A DNA stretch of 64,000 bases from Bacteroidales bacterium (GCA_017938925.1 JAGBAO010000012.1:62001-126000); one strand, 5' to 3'. Positions 16,456 to 26,457 are shown, counted from the stretch's first letter. Program-made: numbers and translations. The notes: a model not told the origin generated them from the letters alone.

Positions 16456-17490
16456 ATGAAAATAGTTGCAGACAAGCATATTCCGTTTCTGGAAGGCGTA
16501 TTTGAACCATATGCCGAGGTTGTATATATTGACGGACGTCAGATAAATCATGATGATGTCGTTGACGCTGATGCACTTATCATCAGAACCCGTACAAAGT
16601 GCAATGCAGACCTTCTGGACGGCACAAAGGTGAAGCTGATATCGACAGCCACCATAGGCACGGACCATATAGACCTTGATTATTGTGCCCGTCACGGAAT
16701 CGAAGTCCACAATGCCGAAGGCTGTAATGCCGGTGGCGTTATGCAGTATGTGTTCTCGGCTCTTTATGGCGTGGCCGCGCGCAAGAACATAAAGCTGGAC
16801 GGTGCCAACTTCGGAATCATCGGGGTCGGCCATGTGGGAAGCAAGGTCGAGCATATGGCCAGATATCTGGGATTCAATGTGTTGCGTTGCGATCCGCCAC
16901 GTGCGGCTGCGGAAGGGGAGGAGGGATTCTGCTCTCTGGAATATCTTCTTGCAAATTCTCAGATCGTGACCATGCACACTCCGCTGGATGATACCACACG
17001 CGGAATGGCCGACGAGGAGTTCTTCATGCTGATGCAGCCAGGAGCCATATTCATTAACGCTTCCCGAGGTGAGGTCATGAACGAGGATGCTCTGAAAGCG
17101 GCTTATCCGAAACTGGGAGCAGCAATAATCGACACCTGGAACAATGAGCCGGATGTGGATGAGGATCTGATAGAACTGGTTGATGTTGCGACTCCTCATA
17201 TCGCAGGATATTCCTTCCAGGGCAAACAGAACGGCACGGCTTCTGCTGTCCAGTCTGTGGCGCATCATTTCGGTATTGAGGAACTGTATGACTATTATCC
17301 TGAGAACGACATCCCGGACCATGAGCCTAAGCTTCTGGATCTGAAGGATAAGAAACAGGGAGAGATAGCTGCTGTGTTCCAATATAATTATCCTATATTT
17401 ACAGATGATTTCCGTTTCAGGATGGAGCCGGGCAACTTTGAGAAGATGAGGTCCAATTATCAGTATCGCAGGGAATTTTATGTAGAATAA
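16456..17490 (+). CDS. pdxB: 4-phosphoerythronate dehydrogenase
   Basis: A 344-residue D-2-hydroxyacid dehydrogenase that oxidises 4-phosphoerythronate in pyridoxal phosphate synthesis. The N-terminal part has RTRTKCNADLL and the TIGTDHIDLDY segment. The NAD-binding domain shows GIIGVGHVGSKVE, and catalytic residues lie in NASRGEVM (Arg) and in TPHIAGYSFQGK (His). The PdxB-specific C-terminal dimerisation domain follows (about 260-344). It is slightly shorter than the E. coli protein. It is separated from DUF721 by 11 bases and from DUF4301 by 19, so all four genes could form one transcript. Confidence 0.93.
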   Translation: MKIVADKHIPFLEGVFEPYAEVVYIDGRQINHDDVVDADALIIRTRTKCNADLLDGTKVKLISTATIGTDHIDLDYCARHGIEVHNAEGCNAGGVMQYVFSALYGVAARKNIKLDGANFGIIGVGHVGSKVEHMARYLGFNVLRCDPPRAAAEGEEGFCSLEYLLANSQIVTMHTPLDDTTRGMADEEFFMLMQPGAIFINASRGEVMNEDALKAAYPKLGAAIIDTWNNEPDVDEDLIELVDVATPHIAGYSFQGKQNGTASAVQSVAHHFGIEELYDYYPENDIPDHEPKLLDLKDKKQGEIAAVFQYNYPIFTDDFRFRMEPGNFEKMRSNYQYRREFYVE

Positions 17491-17509
17491 TCATTTAAAC
17501 CACATAGTT

Positions 17510-19090
17510 ATGTTCAGAAAAGAAGATATCGCTCAGATCGAGCAGCGCGGTTCTTCCGTGCAGACTGTTGAAGAACAGGTGGAACGCTTCAAGAAAGGTT
17601 TCCCATGGATGAATATCGTAGCTCCGGCTACTCCTGAAAGGGGTATACAGGTTCTCGATGAAGCTGCGGTTGAGGCTGCGGCCAAGTACTATGAGGGTGC
17701 TTCCATCAATGGAAAGTGCAAGTTTGTTCCTGCTTCCGGAGCTGCTTCACGTATGTTCAAGGACCTTTTCAGCGGTCTTGACGCATTGAAGGCAGGCAAG
17801 GAACTGGCGGACGATGCACCTGCTGCCAAGTTTGTGGACAGGATTGCGGAATTCGCCTTCTACACTCCTGAACTTTTCGGGAAGGAAAGCTGCAAGTGTC
17901 CGGAATACAGAAAGGATGTTCTTGCAAAGACCCTGACAGACGAGGGACTCGGATATGGTTCGAAACCTAAGGGAGTCCTCAAATTCCATAAATACACAGA
18001 CGGAGAGATCCGCACCGCATTTGCCGAGCATCTTGTAGAGGCTCAGAACTATATGCGTAATGAGGACGGCACTGCAAATCTCGTGGTGACCATTTCTCCT
18101 GAGCATCAGCATCTTTTCGAGGAGGCTTATGCCGAGGTCAAGGCTGCTTATGAGGCGAAATACGGTGTCGCTTACAACATCACGTTCACCTTCCAGGACA
18201 AGGCTACTGACACAGTCGCTGTGGACGTCGAGAACAGACCTTTCAGAACGGAGACAGATTCGCTTCTCTTCCGTCCTGCCGGTCATGGTGCCCTCATCTA
18301 CAACCTGAACAACATCAAGGAAGAGGTGGTTTCCATCAAGAATATCGACAATGTAGCCAATGAGCGACTCCTTCCGGAGACTGCAAAGTGGAAGAAGGTG
18401 CTTCTTGGAAAGGCCCTTGAGCTTCGTGACACCCTTCATGCATATCTGCGTGAACTGGACGCAGTCTGCACTCCGGTAGCAGGCTCAAGAGTGACAGTTG
18501 CAGGCGTCCCTGGCTACGATCCTGTTTATGAAGATATATATGCAAGCCCTGAGGTTCAGTCGCTTTGTGACGACATAGAGGCCTTCCTTAATGATGTGCT
18601 CTGCATCAGGATGCCTCAGGCAGACACCTGCAAGTCACGTGTCGAGGCTCTTCGCGCTAAACTCAACCGTCCGGTAAGAGTGGCAGGTATGGTGAAGAAT
18701 CAGGGCGAGCCTGGCGGCGGTCCTTTCATCATCGCCGAGAAGGACGGCTCCACATCGCTTCAGGTGCTGGAGAGCGTTCAGATCAACATGTCGGATGATC
18801 ATGCCCGCAATGCCCTTGCTTCGGCAACTCACTTCAATCCGGTTGATATCGTCTGCTGTCTGCATGACTACAAGGGACAGAGTTTCAATCTTCTCGAGTA
18901 CGTTGATGAGGATGCCGGATTCATCAGCTCAAAGAGCTACCAGGGCCGTGAACTCAAGGCTCTCGAACTCCCGGGTCTGTGGAACGGTGCGATGAGCAAG
19001 TGGAACACCTTCTTCGTGGAGGTCCCTCTTGAGACATTCAACCCTGTGAAGGTCGTTCTCGACCTCCTCCGTCCTGCACATCAGAACTAG
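17510..19090 (+). CDS. DUF4301 family protein
   Basis: A 526-residue cytoplasmic protein of the DUF4301 family found mainly in Bacteroidota. Conserved-looking stretches include FVPASGAASRMFKDL, PKGVLKFHKY, TISPEHQHLFEE, FRPAGHGALIYNLN and VKNQGEPGGGPF. The combination of SGAASRMFK near the N-terminus and GHGAL in the middle is reminiscent of nucleotidyltransferase-like sugar-phosphate enzymes, but I do not assign a reaction. It is the last gene of the recF run and is followed by a terminator. Confidence 0.9.
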   Translation: MFRKEDIAQIEQRGSSVQTVEEQVERFKKGFPWMNIVAPATPERGIQVLDEAAVEAAAKYYEGASINGKCKFVPASGAASRMFKDLFSGLDALKAGKELADDAPAAKFVDRIAEFAFYTPELFGKESCKCPEYRKDVLAKTLTDEGLGYGSKPKGVLKFHKYTDGEIRTAFAEHLVEAQNYMRNEDGTANLVVTISPEHQHLFEEAYAEVKAAYEAKYGVAYNITFTFQDKATDTVAVDVENRPFRTETDSLLFRPAGHGALIYNLNNIKEEVVSIKNIDNVANERLLPETAKWKKVLLGKALELRDTLHAYLRELDAVCTPVAGSRVTVAGVPGYDPVYEDIYASPEVQSLCDDIEAFLNDVLCIRMPQADTCKSRVEALRAKLNRPVRVAGMVKNQGEPGGGPFIIAEKDGSTSLQVLESVQINMSDDHARNALASATHFNPVDIVCCLHDYKGQSFNLLEYVDEDAGFISSKSYQGRELKALELPGLWNGAMSKWNTFFVEVPLETFNPVKVVLDLLRPAHQN

Positions 19091-19128
19091 CGCGGTGCAT
19101 AACCCACTGCGTCTGAGCATTTTATATG

Positions 19129-19160
19129 AAGTGCGTGCTTCCCTCTGGAGGCACGCACTT
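19129..19160. terminator. Rho-independent terminator after DUF4301
   Basis: A perfect 10-bp stem AAGTGCGTGC/GCACGCACTT with a 12-base loop. It is followed by CTTGTAATTCTTTG on the plus strand, so it most likely ends the recF-DUF4301 transcript. It could also act on the minus-strand gene that ends at 19200. Confidence 0.7.
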
Positions 19161-19199
19161 CTTGTAATTCTTTGTGTGTCAGTTAGATATGCGCCACCA

Positions 19200-19691
19200 T
19201 TATGACACTATCTTAGGCCGGATGGTGGTGAGTTGTGACTCATCAGCGGCAGGGATCGCCTTTGAAGCGACCTGGTCAGCCAGAATCATCCGTCGCATTT
19301 CGGACTTGTGAGCTCTGAGCCCTTCCTGAAGCAGCTGTATGCAGCGAGGGAAGAATTTCCTGAACTCCCTGACATTGTCGCACGGAATCTCGCATCCGAA
19401 CATTATGTTCTTCATATCATCCAGCACAACCGCCTTTACGCACCAGTTATACATCATCATGGAGTTGGATGCCTCAAGGAAGAGATCATATGCCTCTTCT
19501 TCAATGGAGAAGAAAAGGCGCACTGCCAGAATGCCTTCCTCGTATTCGACCACAGCTATATTGTCGTCCATCCCGAACTGGATATGGGTCTTCTCGAATG
19601 TCGGGTAGTACCCATCTTCCATCATGCAGCGGAAAATGCTTCTCATCGTCAGTGATCTGCTGCTTCTGTTCTTGTCGCTTTTCGTCTCCAT
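19200..19691 (-). CDS. Small protein with YbjN-like features, function unknown
   Basis: A 163-residue soluble protein without signal peptide or membrane segment. The order of elements (MRSIFRCMMEDGYYPTF, then acidic beta strands, then MMMYNWCVKAVV) resembles YbjN-type sensory-transduction or T3SS-chaperone-like folds. The basic N-terminus and C-terminal helix (EGLRAHKSEMRRMILAD) are otherwise unremarkable. It is a stand-alone gene between DUF4301 and the lipoate ligase on the opposite strand. Confidence 0.7.
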   Translation of the reverse strand: METKSDKNRSSRSLTMRSIFRCMMEDGYYPTFEKTHIQFGMDDNIAVVEYEEGILAVRLFFSIEEEAYDLFLEASNSMMMYNWCVKAVVLDDMKNIMFGCEIPCDNVREFRKFFPRCIQLLQEGLRAHKSEMRRMILADQVASKAIPAADESQLTTIRPKIVS

Positions 19692-19739
19692 AACTAATGA
19701 TTTTTTTATACGATTTCTGCCAAGGCATATTTGGTGCCA

Positions 19740-19770
19740 ATTGTTTTATCAAAATATTTCCTTAAATTTG
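19740..19770 (+). promoter_or_regulatory. Putative promoter of the glycine cleavage island
   Basis: TAAATTTG at 19763-19770 fits the -7 consensus, with ATTG at 19740-19743 at a 19-base gap. It lies 17 bases before the lipoate ligase ATG and may drive the whole gcv run. Confidence 0.45.
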
Positions 19771-19786
19771 AGAGGATTTTAGGAAT

Positions 19787-20509
19787 ATGAAACACATCGT
19801 CTTACCGGATGCCGAGCGCCGCAGTCTCGCCTTTTATCTTGCCATGGAGGAATTTGTGGCAGGGAAGTATGAGGACGAGGCTTTTTTCGTATGGCGTGTG
19901 GAGCCGACAGTGATCATAGGCCGTAATCAGGATCTGGAAGCTGAGGTGAATCTGAAATATTGTAGGGATCGTGGCGTCAATATCGTCCGTCGCAGAAGTG
20001 GCGGCGGGTGTGTGTATTCCGATCTCGGAAATATCATGATTTCATATGTCTCCAGCAGGGGAGACGTGTCGGCGGTCTTTGACAGATATCTTTCTGCATT
20101 GACCGCTTGTCTGTGCTCACTGGGACTTGATGCGGAGAAATCCGGGAGAAACGATGTGCTCGTAGATGGAAGAAAAGTCAGCGGCAATGCCTTCCATCAG
20201 CTTCCGGACAGAAGCATCGTTCACGGAACCTTGCTTTATGACACTGAAATGGAGGCTCTTGAAGAGGCGATCCGACCTCCTGTGGAAAAGCTGGAGAGGC
20301 ATGGAGTCGCCTCTGTCCGCCAGCGCGTGAGGAACATATCAGATATGGTTCCACAGCTTGATGACCCGCATGAAGCCCTGAAATCGGTGGGAGCGTTGGA
20401 GGAATATCTGACAGGATATTTCACTGACGGAGTCCTCAGGCTGGATGCCGCAGATGTCGATGAAATTGAAAAGATGGCTCAGGCTTTTGAACAGTTTGAT
20501 AATCAATAA
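19787..20509 (+). CDS. Lipoate-protein ligase family protein
   Basis: A 240-residue enzyme of the biotin/lipoate ligase family, expected to attach lipoate to the GcvH protein encoded two genes downstream. Landmarks are RRSGGGCVYSDLGN (substrate loop), GRNDVLVDGRKVSGNA with the catalytic Lys, and IVHGTLLYD. It lacks the C-terminal accessory domain of E. coli LplA (337 residues), so a separate partner or a transferase-only activity (LipM/LipL-like) is possible. It begins a co-directional run with gcvT 11 bases later. Confidence 0.9.
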   Translation: MKHIVLPDAERRSLAFYLAMEEFVAGKYEDEAFFVWRVEPTVIIGRNQDLEAEVNLKYCRDRGVNIVRRRSGGGCVYSDLGNIMISYVSSRGDVSAVFDRYLSALTACLCSLGLDAEKSGRNDVLVDGRKVSGNAFHQLPDRSIVHGTLLYDTEMEALEEAIRPPVEKLERHGVASVRQRVRNISDMVPQLDDPHEALKSVGALEEYLTGYFTDGVLRLDAADVDEIEKMAQAFEQFDNQ

Positions 20510-20520
20510 CACAGAATACA

Positions 20521-21633
20521 ATGGAAGAGACTCTTTTGAAAACCTGTCTTCATGACAGACACGTTGTCCTCGGTGCACTGATGAGCCCGTTTGCAGGCTT
20601 CGATATGCCGATCCAGTACACCAATATCACAGAAGAACATAACGCAGTCCGTCATAAGGCCGGCATGTTCGACGTGTCGCATATGGGTGAGATCTTCGTA
20701 AGCGGTCCCGATGCCGACAAGTTTGTCAACCATGTGTTTTCCAATAACATAGAAGGCATGGAGGACGGAAAGATCCTTTATGGAATGATGCTCTATCCAA
20801 ACGGAACGACTGTGGATGATCTCCTGGTATATAAGGAATTCGTTCCTGATCGTTACCTCCTCGTAGTCAACGCTTCGAACATCGCGAAGGACTATGAGTG
20901 GCTCTGCGCTCAGGCAGAAGGCTATGACGTGAAGGTTGTCAATGCATCGGATGACTGGGGACAGATTGCCCTGCAAGGCCCTGAGGCCGAGAAATATGCA
21001 GTCGAGACTCTCGGACTGGATGAGGCTGCCGCACTGGGATTCTATACATATTATGAAACAGAATATCCCGGCGTGGCAGAGCCGAGGATGATAGTCAGCC
21101 GCACTGGATACACAGGTGAGGACGGATTTGAGATATATGCCTCACATGAGGCCATTCTGAAGATATGGGACACTCTGCTTGAAGCAGGTGTGGTTCCTTG
21201 CGGACTCGGCTGCCGCGACACTCTTCGCTTCGAGGCTGGACTTCCTCTTTACGGACATGAACTCAGCGATGAGATCACTCCGCTTGAGGCAGGTCTGGGA
21301 ATGTTCGCCAAGGTCAAGGATAAGGCGGATTTCATCGGACGTGATGCGCTGGTCGCTCAGAAGGAGGCAGGCCTTGCGCGCAAGAGTGTGGGAATCGAGC
21401 TTCAGGACAAGGCTATTCCTCGTGCAGGTTACCCAGTGGAGGTGAACGGAGTGCAGGTGGGAGTTGTGACTACAGGATACCGCTCGATTTCGACCGACCG
21501 CAGTGTATGCGTCGCCCTGGTGGATAAGGCATATACCGAACTCGGGACCCAGGTGGAGATCCGCATCCGTAAGAAGGTGTTCCCAGGCATCGTTACAAAG
21601 AGACGTTTTTATGAAACTAATTATAAAAAATGA
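20521..21633 (+). CDS. gcvT: Glycine cleavage system T protein (aminomethyltransferase)
   Basis: A 370-residue enzyme that takes the aminomethyl group from lipoyl-GcvH, releases ammonia and gives 5,10-methylene-tetrahydrofolate. Family marks include FDVSHMGEI, the folate region around GRTGYTGEDGFEIY-type sequence (here SRTGYTGEDGFEIY), GCRDTLRFEAGLPLYGHE and the C-terminal TTGYRSIS. Length is typical. gcvH follows after 6 bases. Confidence 0.97.
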   Translation: MEETLLKTCLHDRHVVLGALMSPFAGFDMPIQYTNITEEHNAVRHKAGMFDVSHMGEIFVSGPDADKFVNHVFSNNIEGMEDGKILYGMMLYPNGTTVDDLLVYKEFVPDRYLLVVNASNIAKDYEWLCAQAEGYDVKVVNASDDWGQIALQGPEAEKYAVETLGLDEAAALGFYTYYETEYPGVAEPRMIVSRTGYTGEDGFEIYASHEAILKIWDTLLEAGVVPCGLGCRDTLRFEAGLPLYGHELSDEITPLEAGLGMFAKVKDKADFIGRDALVAQKEAGLARKSVGIELQDKAIPRAGYPVEVNGVQVGVVTTGYRSISTDRSVCVALVDKAYTELGTQVEIRIRKKVFPGIVTKRRFYETNYKK

Positions 21634-21639
21634 CATATT

Positions 21640-22023
21640 ATGGCAAAGACAGTAGAAGGACTCTATTACAGCGAGTCACACGAATGGGTAAAGGTTGAAG
21701 GAAATGTAGCAATCGTAGGTATCACTGATTTCGCTCAGCACGCAATGGGCGACCTCTCATATGTGGATATGCCTGAGGTTGACGACGAACTCGAGAAAGG
21801 CGAGGAGTTCGGTGCAGTGGAAAGCGTGAAGGCTGCCAGCGACCTTTTCTGCCCTGTTTCAGGAACTGTAGTCGAGATCAACGAGGAACTTGAGGATGCT
21901 CCAGAGCTTCTGAATGTGGATGCTTTTGCAAACTGGATCATGAAGGTCGAGATGAGCGATCCGTCTGAGCTTGAGTCCCTTATGGATGCAGCTGCATATG
22001 AGGCTATGTGTGCAAACGAGTAA
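21640..22023 (+). CDS. gcvH: Glycine cleavage system H protein
   Basis: A 127-residue lipoyl carrier that shuttles the aminomethyl group between the P, T and L proteins. The lipoylated lysine sits in the motif VESVKAASD (Lys about 64), preceded by the hammerhead GVTDFAQ-type region (here GITDFAQHAMGDLSYV). Typical length and acidic composition. gcvPA starts 11 bases after its stop. Confidence 0.98.
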   Translation: MAKTVEGLYYSESHEWVKVEGNVAIVGITDFAQHAMGDLSYVDMPEVDDELEKGEEFGAVESVKAASDLFCPVSGTVVEINEELEDAPELLNVDAFANWIMKVEMSDPSELESLMDAAAYEAMCANE

Positions 22024-22034
22024 AAAGACATATT

Positions 22035-23369
22035 ATGGCATTCGCTTATTTTCCGCATACGGAAGATGACATCCGCCAGATGCTGGACAGAATCGGAGTA
22101 GGGTCCCTTGAGGAACTCTACTCCGATGTTTCACAGGACGTCATCTACCGTGAAGAATATGACCTCCCGGACGCTATGTCCGAGCATGAGGTGCGCCAGT
22201 ATTTCGAGGAACTCTCGGAGCAGAACACAAATCTTTTCTGCCTCTGCGGTCTCGGAGCCTACGACCATTATTCTCCGGCCGTGATTTCTCATATCATTTC
22301 CCGTTCCGAATTCCTCACGGCATACACTCCATATCAGCCTGAAGTCTCTCAGGGAACTCTCCGCTATATATTTGAGTATCAGTCGATGATCACTGAACTC
22401 ACCGGCATGGACTGCACCAATGCTTCGATGTACGACGGTGCGACTGCTGCGGCTGAGGCCATGATGATGGCTATGGCTTCGACAAAGAAGAAGACCCGCG
22501 TTCTTGTCTCTGAAGGCCTTCTGCCACAGGTCATCAGGGTGGTGAAGACCTATGCAAAGTTCAATGGAGTGGAACTCGGTTTCATCCCTTGTCAGGAAGG
22601 TGCGACTTCCTACGGTGCCCTTGCCGCTGAACTTGCTGCAGGAGATGTGGCAGGTGTGCTTGTTCCCGGTATCAATAAATATGGAATCATAGAGGACCTG
22701 ACAGGTTTCGCTGATGCGGTTCATGCACAGAAGGGATTGCTGATGGTATATTCCGATCCTTCTTCCCTTGCAGTCATCAAGACTCCTGGTGAGTGGGGTG
22801 CAGATATAGTATGCGGTGACTCTCAGACTCTTGGAGTGCCTCTCTGCTTTGGAGGTCCATATGTCGGCTTCCTTGCCTGCACCAAGGATCTAGTGCGCAA
22901 GCTGCCTGGAAGAATCGTCGGTGCGACGAAGGATGTGGATGGAAAGCGTGCATATGTCCTCACCCTTCAGGCTCGCGAACAGCATATCCGTCGTGAGAAA
23001 GCGACCAGCAACATCTGCTCGAATCAGTCTCTGATGGCTCTCTATGTGACTGTGTATATGTCACTTATGGGTCCGAAAGGTCTTCGCGAAGTAAATGAAC
23101 TCTGTTATGGTGGAGCTCATTATCTCCATGACAGGCTTCTTGAGACCGGTCTCTTCGAAAAGGCTTTCGACAAGCCGTTCCTGAAGGAGTTCACTCTCAG
23201 GTCTCTTGTGCCGGTGGATAAGCTTCAGGATGCCTTGATGCTCATTGGAGTGTTCGGGGCTGTCGAGGTTGAGAAGGGGCTTGTGAACTTCTGTGTCACT
23301 GAGAAGGTGTCTAAGGAAAATATTGATGCAGTTGTAGGATATCTTTCAAATATGGAGGGCCAGTCATGA
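22035..23369 (+). CDS. gcvPA: Glycine dehydrogenase (decarboxylating) subunit 1
   Basis: A 444-residue subunit equal to the N-terminal half of fused GcvP. I choose the ATG at 22035 because the protein then starts [17 protein letters not shown], the family pattern; an earlier in-frame start at 22008 lies inside gcvH. Conserved stretches are [36 protein letters not shown] and [17 protein letters not shown]. Together with gcvPB it forms the PLP-dependent enzyme that decarboxylates glycine. The stop overlaps the gcvPB start (ATGA). Confidence 0.97.
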   Translation: MAFAYFPHTEDDIRQMLDRIGVGSLEELYSDVSQDVIYREEYDLPDAMSEHEVRQYFEELSEQNTNLFCLCGLGAYDHYSPAVISHIISRSEFLTAYTPYQPEVSQGTLRYIFEYQSMITELTGMDCTNASMYDGATAAAEAMMMAMASTKKKTRVLVSEGLLPQVIRVVKTYAKFNGVELGFIPCQEGATSYGALAAELAAGDVAGVLVPGINKYGIIEDLTGFADAVHAQKGLLMVYSDPSSLAVIKTPGEWGADIVCGDSQTLGVPLCFGGPYVGFLACTKDLVRKLPGRIVGATKDVDGKRAYVLTLQAREQHIRREKATSNICSNQSLMALYVTVYMSLMGPKGLREVNELCYGGAHYLHDRLLETGLFEKAFDKPFLKEFTLRSLVPVDKLQDALMLIGVFGAVEVEKGLVNFCVTEKVSKENIDAVVGYLSNMEGQS

Positions 23370-24901
23370 AATACTACGACAAACTGATCTTTGATCTTTC
23401 CAAGGAAGGAAGACAGGGATATTCATTGCCTGCAAACCGTTGGACTGCAACAGTTTCCGAACTGCCGGAGAGTCTGCGACGCTCCTGTGAACCAGTTCTT
23501 CCACAGGTGAGTGAACTGGATGTTGTCCGCCACTATACCAATCTTTCGCAGATGAACTTCGGTGTGGATTCCGGATTCTATCCTCTGGGAAGCTGCACCA
23601 TGAAATATAATCCCAAGATCAACGAGGAAATCGCAGCCATGCCTGCCTTTGCTGGTCTGCATCCGCTTCAGCCTGCTTCCACCGTGCAGGGTGCACTGAG
23701 ACTTTACAAGGACCTGTCTCATGCACTTTCCGCCATCACCGGAATGGCCGAGTTCACTCTGGATCCGTTTGCCGGTGCGCATGGAGAACTTACCGGACTG
23801 ATGGTCATCCGTCAGTATCATATCTCCCGTGGCGATCTCAAGCGTACGAGAATCATCGTTCCTGACAGTGCCCATGGCACAAATCCGGCTTCAGCAGCTG
23901 TCTGTGGTCTGGAAATCGTGCAGGTCAAGTCAAATGCAATGGGACTAGTGGATGTCGAAGACCTCAAGCCGCTGCTTGACGACACGATTGCAGGAATCAT
24001 GATGACCAATCCTAACACTCTCGGACTCTTCGAGAAGGATATAAAGGAAATCGCTGCCCTTGTGCATGCCTGCGGAGGACTTCTGTACTATGATGGTGCC
24101 AACATGAACCCTCTCATGGGAGTGGTTCGTCCAGGTGACATGGGCTTTGATGTGCTCCACCTGAATCTCCATAAGACATTCTCGACTCCTCATGGTGGAG
24201 GTGGTCCGGGAGCTGGTCCAGTGGGAGTTGCGGCTCATCTTGCCTCGCATCTTCCGGTTCCGAAGGTCGTGGAGGCGGAGGACGGAACCCTGTATGTGGC
24301 TGACGGAACATGCCGTTGTGCTGTCTCTGAGGAAGGCTCCGGTGCATTCGGTCCTGCATGTGGCTGTGCACCTGAGTGCATGTGCGGATGCCAGTCCTGC
24401 GGTCAGATTTCCGGTTTCATGGGCAACTTCGGTGTGCTTCTGCGTGCATATACCTACATCCTGATGCTTGGAAAGCAGAATCTGAAGATGGTGGGACCTC
24501 TTGCCGTACTCGGCGCAAATTATATTAAGGAATCCCTCAAAGACTGTTACAGACTGCCTATTCCGACCGTGTGCAAGCATGAGTTCGTGTTCGACGGCCT
24601 TGCGGACCAGTCGACCGGTGTGACGACTCTGGATATAGCAAAGAGGCTTCTGGACTATGGATTCCATGCTCCGACCATATATTTCCCTCTGCTCTTCCAT
24701 CAGTCGATCATGATCGAGCCGACCGAGACCGAGTCAAAGGAAACTCTGGACGGATTCATCGAGATCATGAAGCACATTGCTGCCGAGGCACTCAGCGATC
24801 CGGATTCGTTGAAGACAGCTCCGCACACGACCCCTGTACGCCGTCTCGACGAAACCACCGCTGCCCGCCAGCCGGTACTTAAATTTTCCGATCTGTCATA
24901 A
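23366..24901 (+). CDS. gcvPB: Glycine dehydrogenase (decarboxylating) subunit 2, with cysteine-rich insertion
   Basis: A 511-residue catalytic subunit with the PLP-binding lysine about residue 270 in [18 protein letters not shown]. Other marks: [20 protein letters not shown] and [14 protein letters not shown]. It is about 25-30 residues longer than usual two-subunit GcvPB. The extra length is a segment at residues 316-345 with eight cysteines (316, 318, 332, 334, 338, 340, 342, 345) in CxC and CxxC spacings, placed before the usual GNFG motif. Such a cluster could bind zinc or an iron-sulfur centre or serve as a redox switch. I do not know it from characterised GcvPB proteins. Confidence 0.96.
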   Translation: MKYYDKLIFDLSKEGRQGYSLPANRWTATVSELPESLRRSCEPVLPQVSELDVVRHYTNLSQMNFGVDSGFYPLGSCTMKYNPKINEEIAAMPAFAGLHPLQPASTVQGALRLYKDLSHALSAITGMAEFTLDPFAGAHGELTGLMVIRQYHISRGDLKRTRIIVPDSAHGTNPASAAVCGLEIVQVKSNAMGLVDVEDLKPLLDDTIAGIMMTNPNTLGLFEKDIKEIAALVHACGGLLYYDGANMNPLMGVVRPGDMGFDVLHLNLHKTFSTPHGGGGPGAGPVGVAAHLASHLPVPKVVEAEDGTLYVADGTCRCAVSEEGSGAFGPACGCAPECMCGCQSCGQISGFMGNFGVLLRAYTYILMLGKQNLKMVGPLAVLGANYIKESLKDCYRLPIPTVCKHEFVFDGLADQSTGVTTLDIAKRLLDYGFHAPTIYFPLLFHQSIMIEPTETESKETLDGFIEIMKHIAAEALSDPDSLKTAPHTTPVRRLDETTAARQPVLKFSDLS

Positions 24902-25027
24902 ATGCCGTTTCGCTCAATGTCTTGTATTTCAGTTACTTATAGCTTTGTCCTGCCTTCCCTGACAGGCAGGACAACTGGGTAAGTTCTTGATGTTCATGGG
25001 ATTGGGTGCTACGATAATTGTTCAAAA

Positions 25028-26437
25028 ATGAAGATAATCATCATAGGTGCAGGGCCGGGCGGTTACGAGACCGCCCTGCTTGCTGCGAAAAGGGGAGTCG
25101 AGGTGGTGCTGATCGAGTCAGCCCACGTGGGAGGTATATGTCTGAACGAGGGCTGCATCCCGACCAAGACCTTCTGCAAGAATGCTGAGGTTCTGGACAG
25201 TCTGCGTGAGGGTGAGACTTTCGGGTTGACTGATCTGACATATGGGTTTGACTTCAGTAAGGTCATCGACCGCAAGAATGCTGTCGTGGAACAGCTCCGT
25301 GGTGGCGTGGAAGGCCTTCTGAACAACAAGCTGATCACTCTTGTCCGCGGCAAGGCCTCCTTCAAGGATGCTCACACCGTGACAGTCACCCCAGGCGCCA
25401 CCCCTGTCACCATGGAGAAATCTGTGGAATATTCCGCAGACCATATCATAATAGCCACAGGCTCAGTCTCCTCATCCCTCCCGATTCCGGGAGCGGATCT
25501 TCCAGGAATCCTTACATCCAGGGAAATTCTTGATATAGAGAAAGTTCCGTCAAGTCTGTGCGTCATAGGCGGCGGAGTCATAGGTCTGGAATTCGCTTCG
25601 ATCTTCAGCAGTTTCGGTTGCGAGGTGACAGTCCTGGAGTACTGCAAGGACATTCTTCCGCGTTTTGACACCGACCTTGCCAAAAGACTCAAGCAGAGTC
25701 TTTCCAAGAGGGGAATCTCCATCGAGACCCAGGCTCAGGTCACAAGTATAACCGAATGCGACTCCAATGCGTACACCGTCTCCTACACAAGAAAAGGAAA
25801 AGAGGAAACTGTCACGGCAGAAAAGGTCTTGATGGCGGTGGGCCGTCGCGCAAATGTGGCATCCCTCAATCTGGACGACTTAGGACTGGAATACACCCAG
25901 CGTGGCATAGTGACCGACGAAAGGACGATGCAGACCAATATCCCTCATATATATGCTGTCGGTGACATAAACGGAAGGATGATGCTTGCTCATGCGGCCA
26001 CCTTCCAGGGAATCGTCGCTCTCGACCATATCATGGGAGTGGAGAATCAGATAGACCTTTCAGTGATGCCGGCGGCAGTCTTCACCTCCCCGGAGGCGGC
26101 TTCAGTGGGCCTGACAGAGGATGAGTGCAAGGAGAGGGGAATACCGGTGAAATGCCTGAAATCCTTCTTCCGTGCAAACGGAAAGGCCGTAACGATGGGG
26201 GAGACAGACGGATTCTGCAAGGTGGTCGTGGCAGCCGAACCTAAGGAGGGTGCTCAGTCGCCATATCAGCCGGGCCGTGTCCTGGGATGCCACCTGTACG
26301 GACCCCATTCATCGGATATCGTGCAGGAGGCGTGTGCAATGATCAGCAGAAAGGCAACTCTTGAGGAATTTCAGAGTGTGATCCACACTCATCCGACCCT
26401 CACAGAGGTGCTCCAGTCAGCTATTCACAGTGTATAG
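25028..26437 (+). CDS. lpdA: Dihydrolipoyl dehydrogenase (E3/L protein)
   Basis: A 469-residue flavoenzyme that reoxidises dihydrolipoyl-GcvH with NAD. The FAD site is IIIGAGPGGYETALLAA, the redox-active disulfide is in CLNEGCIPTK (Cys38/Cys43 approx.), the NAD site is VIGGGVIGLEFASIF, and the C-terminal active-site pair is HTHPTLTE. It follows gcvPB after 126 bases; that gap has a 10-bp hairpin (24946-24973) without a T-run, so read-through from the gcv genes is possible. It may also serve 2-oxoacid dehydrogenases, none of which are in the window. Confidence 0.97.
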   Translation: MKIIIIGAGPGGYETALLAAKRGVEVVLIESAHVGGICLNEGCIPTKTFCKNAEVLDSLREGETFGLTDLTYGFDFSKVIDRKNAVVEQLRGGVEGLLNNKLITLVRGKASFKDAHTVTVTPGATPVTMEKSVEYSADHIIIATGSVSSSLPIPGADLPGILTSREILDIEKVPSSLCVIGGGVIGLEFASIFSSFGCEVTVLEYCKDILPRFDTDLAKRLKQSLSKRGISIETQAQVTSITECDSNAYTVSYTRKGKEETVTAEKVLMAVGRRANVASLNLDDLGLEYTQRGIVTDERTMQTNIPHIYAVGDINGRMMLAHAATFQGIVALDHIMGVENQIDLSVMPAAVFTSPEAASVGLTEDECKERGIPVKCLKSFFRANGKAVTMGETDGFCKVVVAAEPKEGAQSPYQPGRVLGCHLYGPHSSDIVQEACAMISRKATLEEFQSVIHTHPTLTEVLQSAIHSV

Positions 26438-26457
26438 ATAACATAAAAATCAAACCA

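Noticed and set aside
16333-17382. 349-codon minus-strand frame antisense to pdxB
   Set aside because: Low-complexity shadow of the real coding strand; no recognisable family.
22008-22034. Earlier in-frame start for gcvPA
   Set aside because: It lies within the gcvH coding region; the conserved N-terminus begins at 22035.
24946-24973. Hairpin TGTCCTGCCT/AGGCAGGACA between gcvPB and lpdA
   Set aside because: No T-run follows, so it is not called as a terminator; it may only modulate read-through.
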